Below, one piece after another: positions 9,396 through 19,255 of a stretch of 29,450 nt of DNA. The stretch's first letter is position 1, and every line of letters starts with the position of its first letter. Below the pieces are notes generated by a model that made no database searches, had not been told where the DNA came from, and worked only from the letters and a program-made list of their open reading frames with translations. The position numbers were made by a program, and so were the translations under genes. This stretch comes from Aureococcus anophagefferens (taxonomy: Eukaryota; Sar; Pelagophyceae; Pelagomonadales; Pelagomonadaceae), in assembly GCF_000186865.1 (NCBI RefSeq), contig NW_008705613.1:107974-137423 (forward strand), read 5' to 3'.

Positions 9396-9992
9396 TGGAC
9401 CTGAGCATGGGGGAGGCGAATAGGACACTTTGACCCGCGTTGTTCCCACCCCTCAGAAACCGACGCGTTTCATCGCGTGGGACAGGCCGTCGAATTTTCT
9501 GTGAAATTCATGGCTTTCGTCCCGCCAGCACTCTGGAATTTTCCACCGCGCGTCGCCATCGGTAAGATTTTGCTTACTTGGACCACCAACCGCTTCCGAC
9601 GGCGGGCGCCGTAAGCTCACCGCGGCCGGTGAATTTAATTGGAGGACCCCGCCTCGTCATAAAGCAAAGCGTTTGGGTTAATTTATTGAAGTAGTAATCG
9701 AAAACCTCATCGAAATCGTACAAAACTGCATCGTTTCGACCGACGGATGTGATGCGCCAGCGCCGCGCCGTTTTTGCGCTAGGTGGTGCACGAAAAGCGC
9801 GCGTGCTGCGCCGGACAGCGACGACGGGGTTCGGGAGCGCAAAAATTCCTGCTGGCGGCCTTCTGCGGCGAGACTGTCGATCACTGCGACTGCGGGGCGC
9901 GCCCCCACTCGATTTTTGCATCCCCGGGTTCATATACCGTGATAGCATGGGGCAGCTCATCACCTCTCTACGGTCGCCCTGCGACTGAATTA

Positions 9993-10044
9993 GGTTCGAA
10001 ACTCCCCCGCGCGCGCGACGACGACGACGACGACGGCGGCGGCG

Positions 10045-10084
<40 letters not shown>

Positions 10085-10090
10085 ACGACC
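9993..10090 (-). repeat. Trinucleotide repeat with TTCGAACC-type flank, copy b (inverted)
   Basis: GGTTCGAA, then CGCGCGCG, then GAC and GGC tracts; the reverse complement has the same order of parts as copies at 2156 and 19065-19255. The long Arg or Asp/Gly frames through it are artefacts of the repeat. Confidence 0.65.
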
Positions 10091-10408
10091 GACCGACCGA
10101 CCGGCCCAGAAATTTGGTGCCAGGAACTCGCCCGGGACCTAGGGGAAGTCACCTGAGCCCCCCCCCGAGTACGCCCGAGTAGGATTTAATCAAAGTGGCG
10201 AAGCACGACAAGTACGCCAGGCTAGACTCCAAACGGCACCAGAGCGACCCCGAGCCGGCGCAGGCCGCTCCATTAGGGCCGTAGGGACCATGGGCTAACA
10301 GGAGCAGAGCGTCGGGGAACTCGGATGGCTCCTGCGGCGCGGTCACGCACTCGGGCCACGGTGCGCAGCGCCCGGCCTCGTTGTCCGTGGAGTCGGGGTC
10401 GTATCTCT

Positions 10409-10460
10409 CTGTCGACCTCTCCCAGCATCGGAGATCTTATTTCATCCGTGAGGTCACTCG
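10409..10460 (-). repeat. Dispersed repeat, copy 2 (pair with 2082-2130)
   Basis: TCGACCTCTCCCAGCATCGG with one mismatch to the copy near 2087; the minus strand reads RSPMLGEVDR in an open frame. Confidence 0.5.
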
Positions 10461-10495
10461 TTGGAACAGAAAAAGTGACCCCGTGCCGCGTCCGA

Positions 10496-10498
10496 CCG

Positions 10499-10531
<33 letters not shown>

Positions 10532-10557
10532 TCGCGCCGTCCGCGCCGCTTCGCGGA
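10496..10557 (+). repeat. 9-nt tandem repeat (CCGTCCGCG)
   Basis: Five near-perfect units of CCGTCCGCG, one with a T change, ending in a degenerate unit. It gives Arg-Thr-Ala repeats on the minus strand, with no sign that these are translated. Confidence 0.7.
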
Positions 10558-10890
10558 AGGGTGATTCGAAGCCGCGACCCCCCTCGCGTCCAGCGGGGCA
10601 TCCAGCGGTTGGGATGATCTTATTTCGGGCCTCATCAGCCATCCCCGTACATAAACGCCCTCCCTTTGTGGCCCATGGTGACACGCCCAATGCCACAAAG
10701 TTTGCCGGCGACTCGAACATACATCGACATGCCAGCACGCGGCGTCCAGCGGAGGAAGCTGGGACGATCGTATGCCCCGAGACACCCGCATTGCACGCCG
10801 AAAGAGGCGACTCGCCCATGCTCTGCGAAGCGCAGCCCGCGCTCATCGTTATCTTCAAAAAAATCCTAGAAAATGGAGACTGGCCGGGGG

Positions 10891-10957
10891 TTCGGTACCC
10901 TTTTTGATTCGCAAATGGGGCGCCGCCCCATTAAAAAAACGTTTAGGGTACCGCGAA
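10891..10957. repeat. Imperfect inverted repeat (foldback)
   Basis: The outer arms TTCGGTACCC and GGGTACCGCGAA and the inner arms ATGGGGCG and CGCCCCAT can pair, with T-rich and A-rich stretches also opposing each other. It could form a long hairpin. Confidence 0.55.
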
Positions 10958-11384
10958 ACGAATACGATGGGGCCGAGCTAGCCTCAAGCCAAGCCCGCCG
11001 AGCGAGATGGGGGGCCGGAACGAGATCCAGCGGGCGTACTTGTCGCACATCGCCACCAAAGTCTACCACCCCGTGGCTGTGTTCACGGTCGACCCCCGTG
11101 AGTCCCTGAGATTAATTCCTAGATGGCCCTGGTGGGGGTGTATATATGTGCGTTCGGTTCCGCTGGGCTCAGCGGACGTCCTGGGGTCGCGTCCGCGCAA
11201 AGGGGGCCGGGTGACGCCGGGGTGCCGGTCGTCACGGGCCCAGCCAGGCCAAAAAACGCGAAGTCACTTTCCGCGACGAATCGGGACGAACCCCGTACGC
11301 CTAAATACATTTCGGAGACTCTGAATTCATTTTCGACGTCCTTGGTACCGTGTAAGACGACCTCGCGGAAGCGCGCGCGTGCGC

Positions 11385-11696
11385 NNNNNNNNNNNNNNNN
11401 NNNNNNNNNNNNNNNNNNNNNNNNNNNNNNNNNNNNNNNNNNNNNNNNNNNNNNNNNNNNNNNNNNNNNNNNNNNNNNNNNNNNNNNNNNNNNNNNNNNN
11501 NNNNNNNNNNNNNNNNNNNNNNNNNNNNNNNNNNNNNNNNNNNNNNNNNNNNNNNNNNNNNNNNNNNNNNNNNNNNNNNNNNNNNNNNNNNNNNNNNNNN
11601 NNNNNNNNNNNNNNNNNNNNNNNNNNNNNNNNNNNNNNNNNNNNNNNNNNNNNNNNNNNNNNNNNNNNNNNNNNNNNNNNNNNNNNNNNNNNNNNN
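11385..11696. other. Assembly gap (312 N)
   Basis: A run of N. The last known bases before it are an alternating GCGCGCGCGTGCGC tract, which may explain the break. Frames spanning the gap are meaningless. Confidence 0.99.
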
Positions 11697-11992
11697 TTAT
11701 TCTGCACACAGGGCGTCTAAAATGCGAGGTTTTCTTCAAAGTTTGTCGTCGCTTCGGCATCTTGATGGATTTTTAGCCATCTTATTTCCATCCGCCCTAG
11801 TCGTGTCCTCCCGTGACGCTTCCCTACGCCCCCCTTCGCTGTTCCCTCCCCCTTCGGTTCTTCCCTGCGCCGCGGCTAAACAAAACCGTCAACACGGGCC
11901 CGTGGCGGCGTGCATCCGGAACTTGACGGCGTGCTCGTCGAGGAGCAGCTCGAGCACCGCCAAGCTCATCGACGTCGTCGTGCGGGACCCCA

Positions 11993-12337
11993 TCAAGCTG
12001 TACTACGCCTCCTTGGGGTCGCCCTGTCGAGCCAAAATAAGGATTGTACTTCTTTTGCAAGTGCCTCTCGGGAAAGCGTCTTCCGCACCAGTTCTACGTC
12101 TTTGTCGTGCCTGTCAAAATCCATTTCCGCGTCGTCCGCGTAGAATCTAACTGTCACAGTTTCCTTATTAGCAGATTTCACTATGCCTTCGACCTTGTGG
12201 TCGTAACCCTCCAACGTCACCATCATGATGACGATGTCCCCCTCGCCCAGGTCCGGCTGAGGTTCTGGCTCTGGCTCTGGCTGCGGTTCTACGGGTCGTA
12301 ACTTGAAGTGGATACCCTGCTCCGGAATGAAACACAA
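11993..12337 (-). CDS. Tudor/SH3-like coding fragment
   Basis: An open frame on the minus strand with no ATG near its upstream end, so it would be an exon or a relic. After a Pro/Glu repeat (PEPEPEPQPD) comes a compact stretch beginning GEGDIVIMM, with VEGIVKS, TVTVRFYADDAEMDF and ending DVELV. The strand pattern and aromatic/acidic placement resemble Tudor or other SH3-like barrels that read modified peptides, but I cannot assign a family. About 60 residues are convincing; the tail after LAKEV probably is not. The 11-nt minisatellite lies just upstream, so no full gene can be drawn. Confidence 0.3.
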   Translation of the reverse strand: MCFIPEQGIHFKLRPVEPQPEPEPEPQPDLGEGDIVIMMVTLEGYDHKVEGIVKSANKETVTVRFYADDAEMDFDRHDKDVELVRKTLSREALAKEVQSLFWLDRATPRRRSTA

Positions 12338-12457
12338 ACTTTGAAGAAATCCTAGCGTCTAGAGGACTAGAGACGGCCTCTCTGCACGAGTATTTCAGTG
12401 GCCGATGATGGAATCTCCACCTTAGAGGGCCCCGCGCTCCTCGAATATGCAGCCCGG

Positions 12458-12581
12458 GCATACACCGGCATAGCAGCAGGCATAGCAGGCGCATAGTAGG
12501 CGCATAGCAGGCGCATAGCAGGCGCATAAGACCAGCATATCAGGCGCATAGCAGGCGCATAGCAGGCGCATAGCAGGCGCA
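12458..12581 (+). repeat. 11-nt minisatellite, array A (GCATAGCAGGC)
   Basis: About eleven head-to-tail units of GCATAGCAGGC and variants, mostly in exact 11-nt register. Because 11 is not a multiple of 3, all three minus-strand frames give the same Met/Leu/Cys/Tyr/Ala-type pseudo-protein. Confidence 0.85.
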
Positions 12582-12642
12582 CGGACTGTACTTTAACTTA
12601 CGTTGAACGTCAAGTTGATGTATGGGACTTAGATTATTTACA

Positions 12643-12884
12643 GCATACCACCAGCATAGCAGCCCGACGACCGCTGTCGACGACCCCAGGCGACGACCGC
12701 CGGAGGTCGCCGCATAGCAGCCGCATACCACCAGCATAGCAGCCGCATACCACCAGCATAGCAGGCGCATACCACCCGCATAAAACCCGCATACCACCCG
12801 CATACCACCCGCATTAAACCCGCATACCACCCGCATAACACCCGCATAAAACCCGCAAAGCAGGCGCATACTACCAGGCATACC
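12643..12884 (+). repeat. 11-nt minisatellite, array B (GCATACCACCC and variants)
   Basis: About eighteen units in strict 11-nt register, interrupted at about 12661-12712 by unrelated sequence. Invariant GCATA alternates with variable ends (GCAGCC, CCACCA, AAACCC), giving a higher-order pattern of alternating unit types at 12712-12770. Confidence 0.85.
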
Positions 12885-13709
12885 GGCGGTCAACCCCCTC
12901 GGTCCTGAGGTAGGGGCGCGTTGGGACCAAGGTCCCGTACGGACCCTAACCCTACCCTACTCCCGCGGCTTTTCAATTGTTTCGGGGATGATGAGGATGG
13001 GGTAGGCGGCGCTCCTGCGTCGGATTCTGCCGCCGGCCGCGGCCGGCAGCCGCGGGGCTTACTGGAGCAAACTCTGGCCGGGGGCTTTTATTCCCAGGCC
13101 CCGGGCTACTATATAGTACACACACCAGACGCCCCAGCTGGTTTTTGCGCTGGTTTTTGCGCTGGGCCTTTGCAGCGAAACGACAAATAGGCATATGGGC
13201 GCGTTGCTTTTTTTGCCTGTCGCCCGGGGTTGACGGGTACCCAAGGCGAAGGTTAGATTGGGCGGGTTCTGGGCCCCGGCCACACTATAGCAGTGGCTGT
13301 TGTCACCATAAAGGCAACTCGCATAACCTGCCCCATCCTATGACAGAGGCGGGCACAAGATGATGACCAGGGCAACGTGATCATCATTCAACATGCTCAC
13401 GAAAACTTTGAGGGTAACCGCCATTGTTACCAACATCCCATTTGCTGGTGAGACAGGCGCCACTTGGTGGGGCGGGCGCCACATCCCTCATCTTAAAAAC
13501 AAACAGGATGCGCATGAAGCAACTTATTGAAGTACTACCCGAATCAAAGTAGAGACATGGCTGTGAACCTATCGGCTGATGATAAGGGCACTTGCAGAGT
13601 CCATGAATATATCACACAGAAAGTACATCATCTACGAGTTCCTTTCCCATCCCAGTTGCTTGTTCACCATGGGTGTCAGTTTGAACAACGGCGGGTGCTG
13701 ACCTAGGTT
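12885..13709. other. Intergenic, no supported gene
   Basis: Contains CCCTAACCCTACCCTAC near 12944, the palindrome GGGACCAAGGTCCC near 12923, and a GGTTTTTGCGCT doublet near 13140. The right part is the downstream region of the hydrolase gene. Confidence 0.4.
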
Positions 13710-15200
13710 TCAACTTTCGGTTGGCTCAATACCATCGACTCGTAATTCATAGCGCAGTTTCTGCTTAGAAGTTTCCTGGAGAATGCGCCCATGTGTTTGA
13801 TGCCAAGGGACGAGAGTTGAAAATATTGATTGTCTGCTCTCAAGAGCCCACGCGGCTGGAACTTGCATATAACGCTGCAAAAATCGACGCACAAAAACCT
13901 GCATTGGCGATTGCCCAGAAGACAACAGCAAGTAACACAGAAGCTGTACATGCATTGACGGGGGGCGAACTTCATTGTGATCGCCATCAACTGCCAAGAT
14001 AAACTTATCGCCTGAATTTACCAAGCAGGTCAGAATAATCAGAGAGGATAGTAACACACGCGCAGGGGCAAGCCTGCATAATTGGCATGAAGAAGGTCTG
14101 AGTGACGATTTGAAATGAATGAGTCGGAGCGCACAACACAGAAAAGTGCTGGGACATACATTCTTGCCACGTGGTCGATTGCCGCCTGTGTGCAGCTCTT
14201 ATAGCACAAGAACGTCTTGGGACTATGGCTGCGGACTATTTCGTTTATGTCCACCTTTGCGCGCTTCCTAATTGTTGATCTCACCAGGCGCAGAACTGCA
14301 GCAATGGCAAATCCAGGTATCTTAATAGACGAGCCGGAAGTTGCTCGGTGCACTAGTTCTTCCGCGAGCCTGCCAGATGAGACTTGCAATCACCACGTCA
14401 ATTGCCAGGCAAGTCCCTCACATTCGAAGGGATGCAAATGGAGAGTCCAGAACCATTGCATCGAGCATGTTATCCTCATCTGCATAGAGAAGCGCCGCTA
14501 CCGCGCCTGAGTTTAGACGAGTGCATTCTGGCTGACTGTAACTAACACATGATTTTAACCCATGCTTCTGCCCCAAAATGCAATTGTCGAAGTTGCTCCT
14601 AAAATATGACAGCGAGAAGATGCCAAGCAAAGATAATTAAGGTGATCGCACCTTCTTCTCGAAGATATGCCACAATTGCACGGATGTCTAGGCGCTCCCA
14701 AGCTCCTAGGGTGACATACTCACCTAATAAGTTTGAGCAAAAGCTGCAATTGATAGCCAAGTGCATTGTCACACTGCTATAGACCCTCCGAGAGTCCGGA
14801 CCCCGAGAAATCAAAGGATACAACTGCGATGCCAAGGGAGAGGCAAACGGACAGTTGCGGCAACGCCTCCACGCGAGCAGACCTAACTTGCATGAGTTCA
14901 TGCATCCGTCGACCCTTGGCTCTGATAACATCACGCATTTCCGTGCATGAAAATAAGAGTGGGCAACATGCGTGCGCGGAAGTTTGTTGGTTGCCAACGA
15001 GAGCAAACAAGTGTATGACCGCGAGAATTCAGCACCACAAAATCTCTCCGTTCAAAAGAGCGTCCAAGAAACTCGAATAATCTAGGCCCAAGATGACGCG
15101 GCTCGTAGCTAGTGCGTGGGGGGCGAATAATTGCTGCAACAACCTGCTCGTATGCTTGACGAACTTGCTGCACGAAAGTCATTGATTTGAGATCCGCCAT
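13710..15200 (-). CDS. Alpha/beta hydrolase (serine hydrolase), 7 exons
   Basis: Exons on the minus strand: 15200-14935, 14882-14785, 14723-14652, 14598-14560, 14506-14422, 14369-14074, 14011-13710; all phases agree and give 385 aa. The triad is complete: HGN oxyanion motif at 86-88, nucleophile elbow GRSMG with Ser157, acid Asp269 (RSDSFI) and His297 (GDHNEVRP). FDFSGSG and the LDSPF strand also fit the lipase/esterase-like S33 family of plants and protists. The substrate is unknown, and no signal peptide or membrane anchor is visible from the ATG at 15200. Introns are 52, 61, 53, 53, 52 and 62 nt; the last has a GC donor. A 39-nt in-frame segment (VRSHSPKTFLCYK) in exon 6 starts with GT and ends with AG and may be a seventh intron. 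The tail after residue 310 is less certain. Confidence 0.82.
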
Positions 15201-15201
15201 C

Positions 15202-15249
15202 AGAAATAATAGCTGTAAAGTGATGAGAAATAATAGCTGTAAAGTGATG
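15202..15249 (-). repeat. Perfect 24-nt tandem duplication upstream of the hydrolase start
   Basis: AGAAATAATAGCTGTAAAGTGATG occurs twice back to back (shown on the plus strand), one base before the hydrolase ATG. It sits in the 5' leader or promoter. On the coding strand it is also open in frame and would add two copies of ITLQLLFL. Confidence 0.9.
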
Positions 15250-15849
15250 ATAATATGTGGCTGGGTTGGATAAGATCCCCGATCGAATGACGCGGATCGG
15301 ATTCGAGAAAATCGATGGCAAAGAGGGCTTTGGCAGTGGTGATGGGCACCTTTGGCAAGCTCTATCTCGGCGCCATGACCACCGATTTGCAAAATTCTTG
15401 TTGCATCTGAAAGCCGGCACCGCCGTCTTGCGCGCAGAGCCACTAACTCAAAAACTTCAAGAGCCCCACAAATCCGCCTTTTTATTCAACCCAGCCACAT
15501 ATACAACTTCAGGTCGGGAATGTCCTGATATACCTTGGCCTTGGCCTGATTATATATACCTCTGACCTAGGAAGGGCCGTTTCCTTTCCCCTTCCTTTCC
15601 TCCGTTTCTCTCTCTCTATTCCACGTGAAGCATGGAGTATAGAGTAGCGTCGCCCGTCGGGAATCAGGGATGCCTAGCAGCCCCATCTCACTTAACCGTG
15701 CCCGGTCTAAGTCAGGCACACTGCTATTTCCACTCACGCGCATCAACAGCGGCCTACAGGAAGCGAAGTGAGAAACGCCTTGAGAATCTGGAGGGTAGCG
15801 CAAGTTCAACATTATCGAGACTTTCGTAATCATTAAATTTTCTTAACCC
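15250..15849. other. Divergent intergenic region
   Basis: Lies between the leftward hydrolase and the rightward RCC1-UBR gene, so it should hold both promoters. A CT-rich tract (about 15580-15620) is present. No motif can be assigned with confidence. Confidence 0.4.
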
Positions 15850-18347
15850 ATGGGGGCATATGCTTGGGGGTGGGCAGAGGACGGTCGATGTGGAATCGGT
15901 AAAAAGTTAGCCATCGAATTGAAGCAGACAAACTTTCCAGCCGAACTGTGCGAATTTTGGGATGCTCATTCTCATCCTCAACGCTGTGCGGCAGGACAGG
16001 GGCATAGTTTATTTCTACTACCTACGGGAGATCTCTGGGCCTGTGGTATTGGCACCGACGGTGAATTGGGGGTCGGAGACATCACAGAGAAGTTGGATGA
16101 TGATTTCATTCCGATGCCATTGCCTGATAGAGCCTCGCACGGTGTATCATGCAAAGCAGTGCATCGTGCTCATCGACCAGTCAAGGTGTTGTTCGAGGAT
16201 GGCATACATGCAAGGAGTGTTTCAGCTGGGGACTGCAATTCGTCCAATGGATATGCGGCGTATAATTACCCCCCCCCCCCTTGCTATCGATCCTAGGCAC
16301 AGGTATGCGATATCAAGCCTGGGTGACCTGTATGCATGGGGGAGGGGTCGATATGGCGCCCTAGGACATGACGATGGGGAGCAAAGCCATACTCTACCAA
16401 CACGGTTACAAGGACTTAAAGCGAATACTGTAAATCGTATCGCATGCGGGCGCTGGCACTGCGTAGCACTGATGAGCAATGATCAACTGCTTACCTGGGG
16501 CAGAAATCACTGTGGACAGATTGGCATTGGTTCAGTATCACGCGCTTGTACCAGGCCTGTTTTGATCGAGCTCGAACCGGGAGGAGGGCGATCACCTTCC
16601 GTGAGAGATGTGGCTTCTGGTATCCAATTATCAGAGTGATCTCCTGTGCTCGCGTGACGTTCTTGGTGTAGGAGAAGCGCATACCGTCGTCGTGGCTGAC
16701 TCGAAACGAGACAGCGGCGAAGTGGAGGTTCTAAACAGGGTCTCTCTTTCGTGTATCAGCTTTGGATGTAGTCGTCTCTGATCTACAAAGCCTAGGTCAT
16801 GGCATATGCGTGGGGAGACCCCGAAGATTCGAGACTCGGTGGCGTTGATGTCAGACAGCATCACAAACCGCAGCCTATAAAGGCGCTCACTCAAATGCTT
16901 CGACGCCTTCGTTTTAAAATAGCAAGCGCGCAGGATTCACACGAGCAAACGATCATTGCATGTGGTGTATCACATAATCTTATACTAACGACAGCTGGCA
17001 GACTCCTTGCCTGGGGGTGCGGGCGATATGGCCAGCTAGGGTATGGGGATCTGTGGGACCGTGAAGAGCCCGTCGTAGTACCAACTGTGAGTTCTGTCCG
17101 TGCATTCGCAGCTGGCAGCCGACATACGATTGCAATAAGTGTGGTACCAGGCAGCTCGCGTTCCTTGGCTCTCTCGCCTAGCATCGTAATAAATTTAGGT
17201 GCGCTCCAATCAGAGCCCCTTGATGACCGAAGCGAAAGGATCCAGCACACTATGTAGCTCGAGCCTAGCATCTGCAAAAAAACACGGAACTATATTCGCG
17301 TGGGGTTTCAACTCCTTTGGCGAACTTGGCCTAGGCGCGTGTATATATATTCTTTTTCCGAAGCCAAGCGCTGTTTCACAGGGGACGAAGACATACGGTT
17401 GCAACCCGTTTCTGTGCGTGCACTGAGCAGCTCAAACACACTTGACTGTGCGGCCGGGGCACGTCACAGCTTAGTTTTGACCCACGGCAAAACACTCTCT
17501 GGTGGAATGCACAAAGACGCATGCCTCGATACGAATTCTAGGTACGAATATTTAATATTGAATTACCTGCGAATGTATCAATCATTCCAGGCGCGAATTG
17601 AGACTCGACACTAAGAGGGTTCAGGAAGATGCTCAATACTTCGAGGCGCTGCGTAATAAGATAGTAATCTCTTACTCGCTGCCATTTGAGCCAGAGCTCC
17701 GCTACTGTTTGGACACGATACCTGCGGATCAGGGAGGTCTTATCTTTGCTCGTCGCTTCACGTATGAGAGTGTTGTAACCTGCCTACCGTGCCGACAGTT
17801 GCTTGTCCGTCCGCCCCACGCCTCTTCAGAGAATTATCATGCCAGTGTCGTGTAATAGGTGTGTCGTGCCTGTGCTCGTCGATGCCACAGTAATCACATG
17901 ACAAAAGTGAAATTTTCGAGATGGACAGTAAGCCAAAATCGGTGCGGATGTGCGGATAGTGGACGTTGTCGAGTGGTGTATTCCAGTGAACGTGGTATAT
18001 TCGACAGTCTCGTTGACAGAAGCAACGTGCAAGTCACGAGCAGTGAGAACAAGGAGACGATCAGTATGCAGTTTTTCAGAGAACTACTAAAGCTGCTACA
18101 CCCTGAAGGCCTATCGGAAGATGACATTGATTCGGGTGAGGTTGCATTGCACTCTGTAGCAGGATCTATCTCATGGACTGCCTTTGAAAAATGGCACACG
18201 CCCTATTTCGAGGTGCGCTCTATTAGGGCCACTCGCCTATGTCCACGTCACTTGTGCTGGGTGCGTGTCCTAGGAAAAACGCAGAGAGGCAGACACAGAC
18301 CACGGAGGTGCGTAAATGAAAGCAGCGGGGCAGCGCAGCGCCACTAA
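15850..18347 (+). CDS. RCC1 beta-propeller protein with UBR-type zinc finger, 8 exons
   Basis: Exons: 15850-16241, 16297-16619, 16672-16739, 16796-17138, 17269-17340, 17382-17541, 17591-17804, 17859-18347, giving about 686 aa; every junction keeps frame and restores a repeat. RCC1 blades are marked by YAWGWAEDGRCGIG, LYAWGRGRYGALGH, LLTWGRNHCGQIGIG, AYAWGDPEDSRLGG, LLAWGCGRYGQLGYG and FAWGFNSFGELGLG (residues 1 to about 430). CLPC at 517-520, VCRACARRCHSNH at 525-537 and CGCADSGRC at 553-561 then match the Cys/His pattern of the UBR box, which in UBR E3 ligases binds N-degrons. There is no HECT or RING domain; the last 100 residues are unassigned and may be mis-spliced. Introns are 41-56 nt except the fourth, either 130 nt (17139-17268) or 70 nt (from 17199). 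A role in ubiquitin signalling is inferred. Confidence 0.8.
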
Positions 18348-18680
18348 GCTGGTACAATGCCACTGCAAAGGGGCGGCAAAGTGCAGGAGCAAATACTCGA
18401 AGAGCCTTCGTACAATATGTGCCAGGTAGCGGGTTAGTCTTGAGCTGCTCTTGGAGTGGGATCACTGGCAATGATCTCAACAACCTGCTAGAATCCCAGT
18501 ATACAAGCGCCCTACTCAGCATCGCATGGCCAGCATAAAGCACGGCTAGTATTAGCCGGACCCCGGGTATGGCCAGCATAGGCGAGCATGGCAAATTAGC
18601 AGCCTGCGCTGTTGTAGAGGGCTCCGGGAATAAGCTAGGCCAGCCCTTACTACTGAGCGGTGTAAAACACCGGATTCGCG
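18348..18680. other. No supported gene
   Basis: Downstream of the RCC1-UBR gene. It holds a few GGCCAGCATA-type words that recall the 11-nt minisatellite. Confidence 0.35.
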
Positions 18681-18830
18681 GATGTTCCGGCTCTGATGTT
18701 CCGGTAGAGGCCTCGCGGGTGTTCCGGCTTCCGGCTCTCCCCCCCCCCCCCCCGGGCGCGTGTTCCGGTTCACTTCCTCCGGTCGTGTTCTGGCGCGTTC
18801 CGGCGCGTTCCGGTGTTCCGGTAGATTTTC
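18681..18830 (+). repeat. GTTCCGG-rich tract with C15 run
   Basis: GTTCCGG or TTCCGG occurs about nine times in 150 nt, with a 15-base C run at 18739-18753. A second cluster of the same word lies at 19338-19430, fused to the copia relic. It looks like decayed short tandem repeats. Confidence 0.55.
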
Positions 18831-19064
18831 GGGCGGATTTGTCTTCTCAATTGCCCGTTCACGGCACGCTCAGTGCGCGTCGTGAGACAGGGAATTCGGA
18901 CCTGGGCGTCTAGCACCATTCCCCAGAGACCTGGGCATCCGGCCAGGCAAATTACGCACAGCGCCCTAGGGCGCAAAAAAACAGGAAATCACCCTGAGGC
19001 GAGGCACAGGTCGTCGTCAGTGCACAACAGGTGCGCCAAATTTATCTAGAGTAGTAGCAGCATC

Positions 19065-19161
19065 GTCGCCGCCGCCGCCACCGCCGCCGCCGCCGACGAT
19101 GACGACGACGACGACGCGCGCGTGCGTTCGAACCTACAATCGGACAGAAAACAGCACAGCT

Positions 19162-19213
<52 letters not shown>

Positions 19214-19255
19214 GCGCGTGCGTTCGAACCTACAATCGGACAGTTTACAGCACAG
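19065..19255 (+). repeat. Trinucleotide repeat units c and d in tandem
   Basis: Two units of the same build, 19065-19159 and 19161-19255. Each has a GCC tract, GAC tract, CGCGCGCGTGCG, TTCGAACCTACAATCGGACAG, an A- or T-rich step, and CAGCACAG. The near-identical flanks show that the whole unit was duplicated, not just the microsatellite. Confidence 0.8.

Noticed and set aside
9574..10152. Poly-Arg protein on the minus strand
   Set aside because: Created by the trinucleotide repeat at 9993-10090.
11119..11776. Frames through the gap
   Set aside because: Composed largely of unknown bases.
12458..12884. CRISPR array
   Set aside because: Units are contiguous 11-mers without spacers, in a eukaryotic context.
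12367..12893. Met/Leu/Cys/Tyr/Ala-repeat proteins
   Set aside because: An 11-nt tandem repeat read in any frame gives the same 11-residue pattern; no start context or domain.
12944..12960. Telomere-like CCCTAACCCTA
   Set aside because: Only about two and a half units; too short to claim an interstitial telomere.
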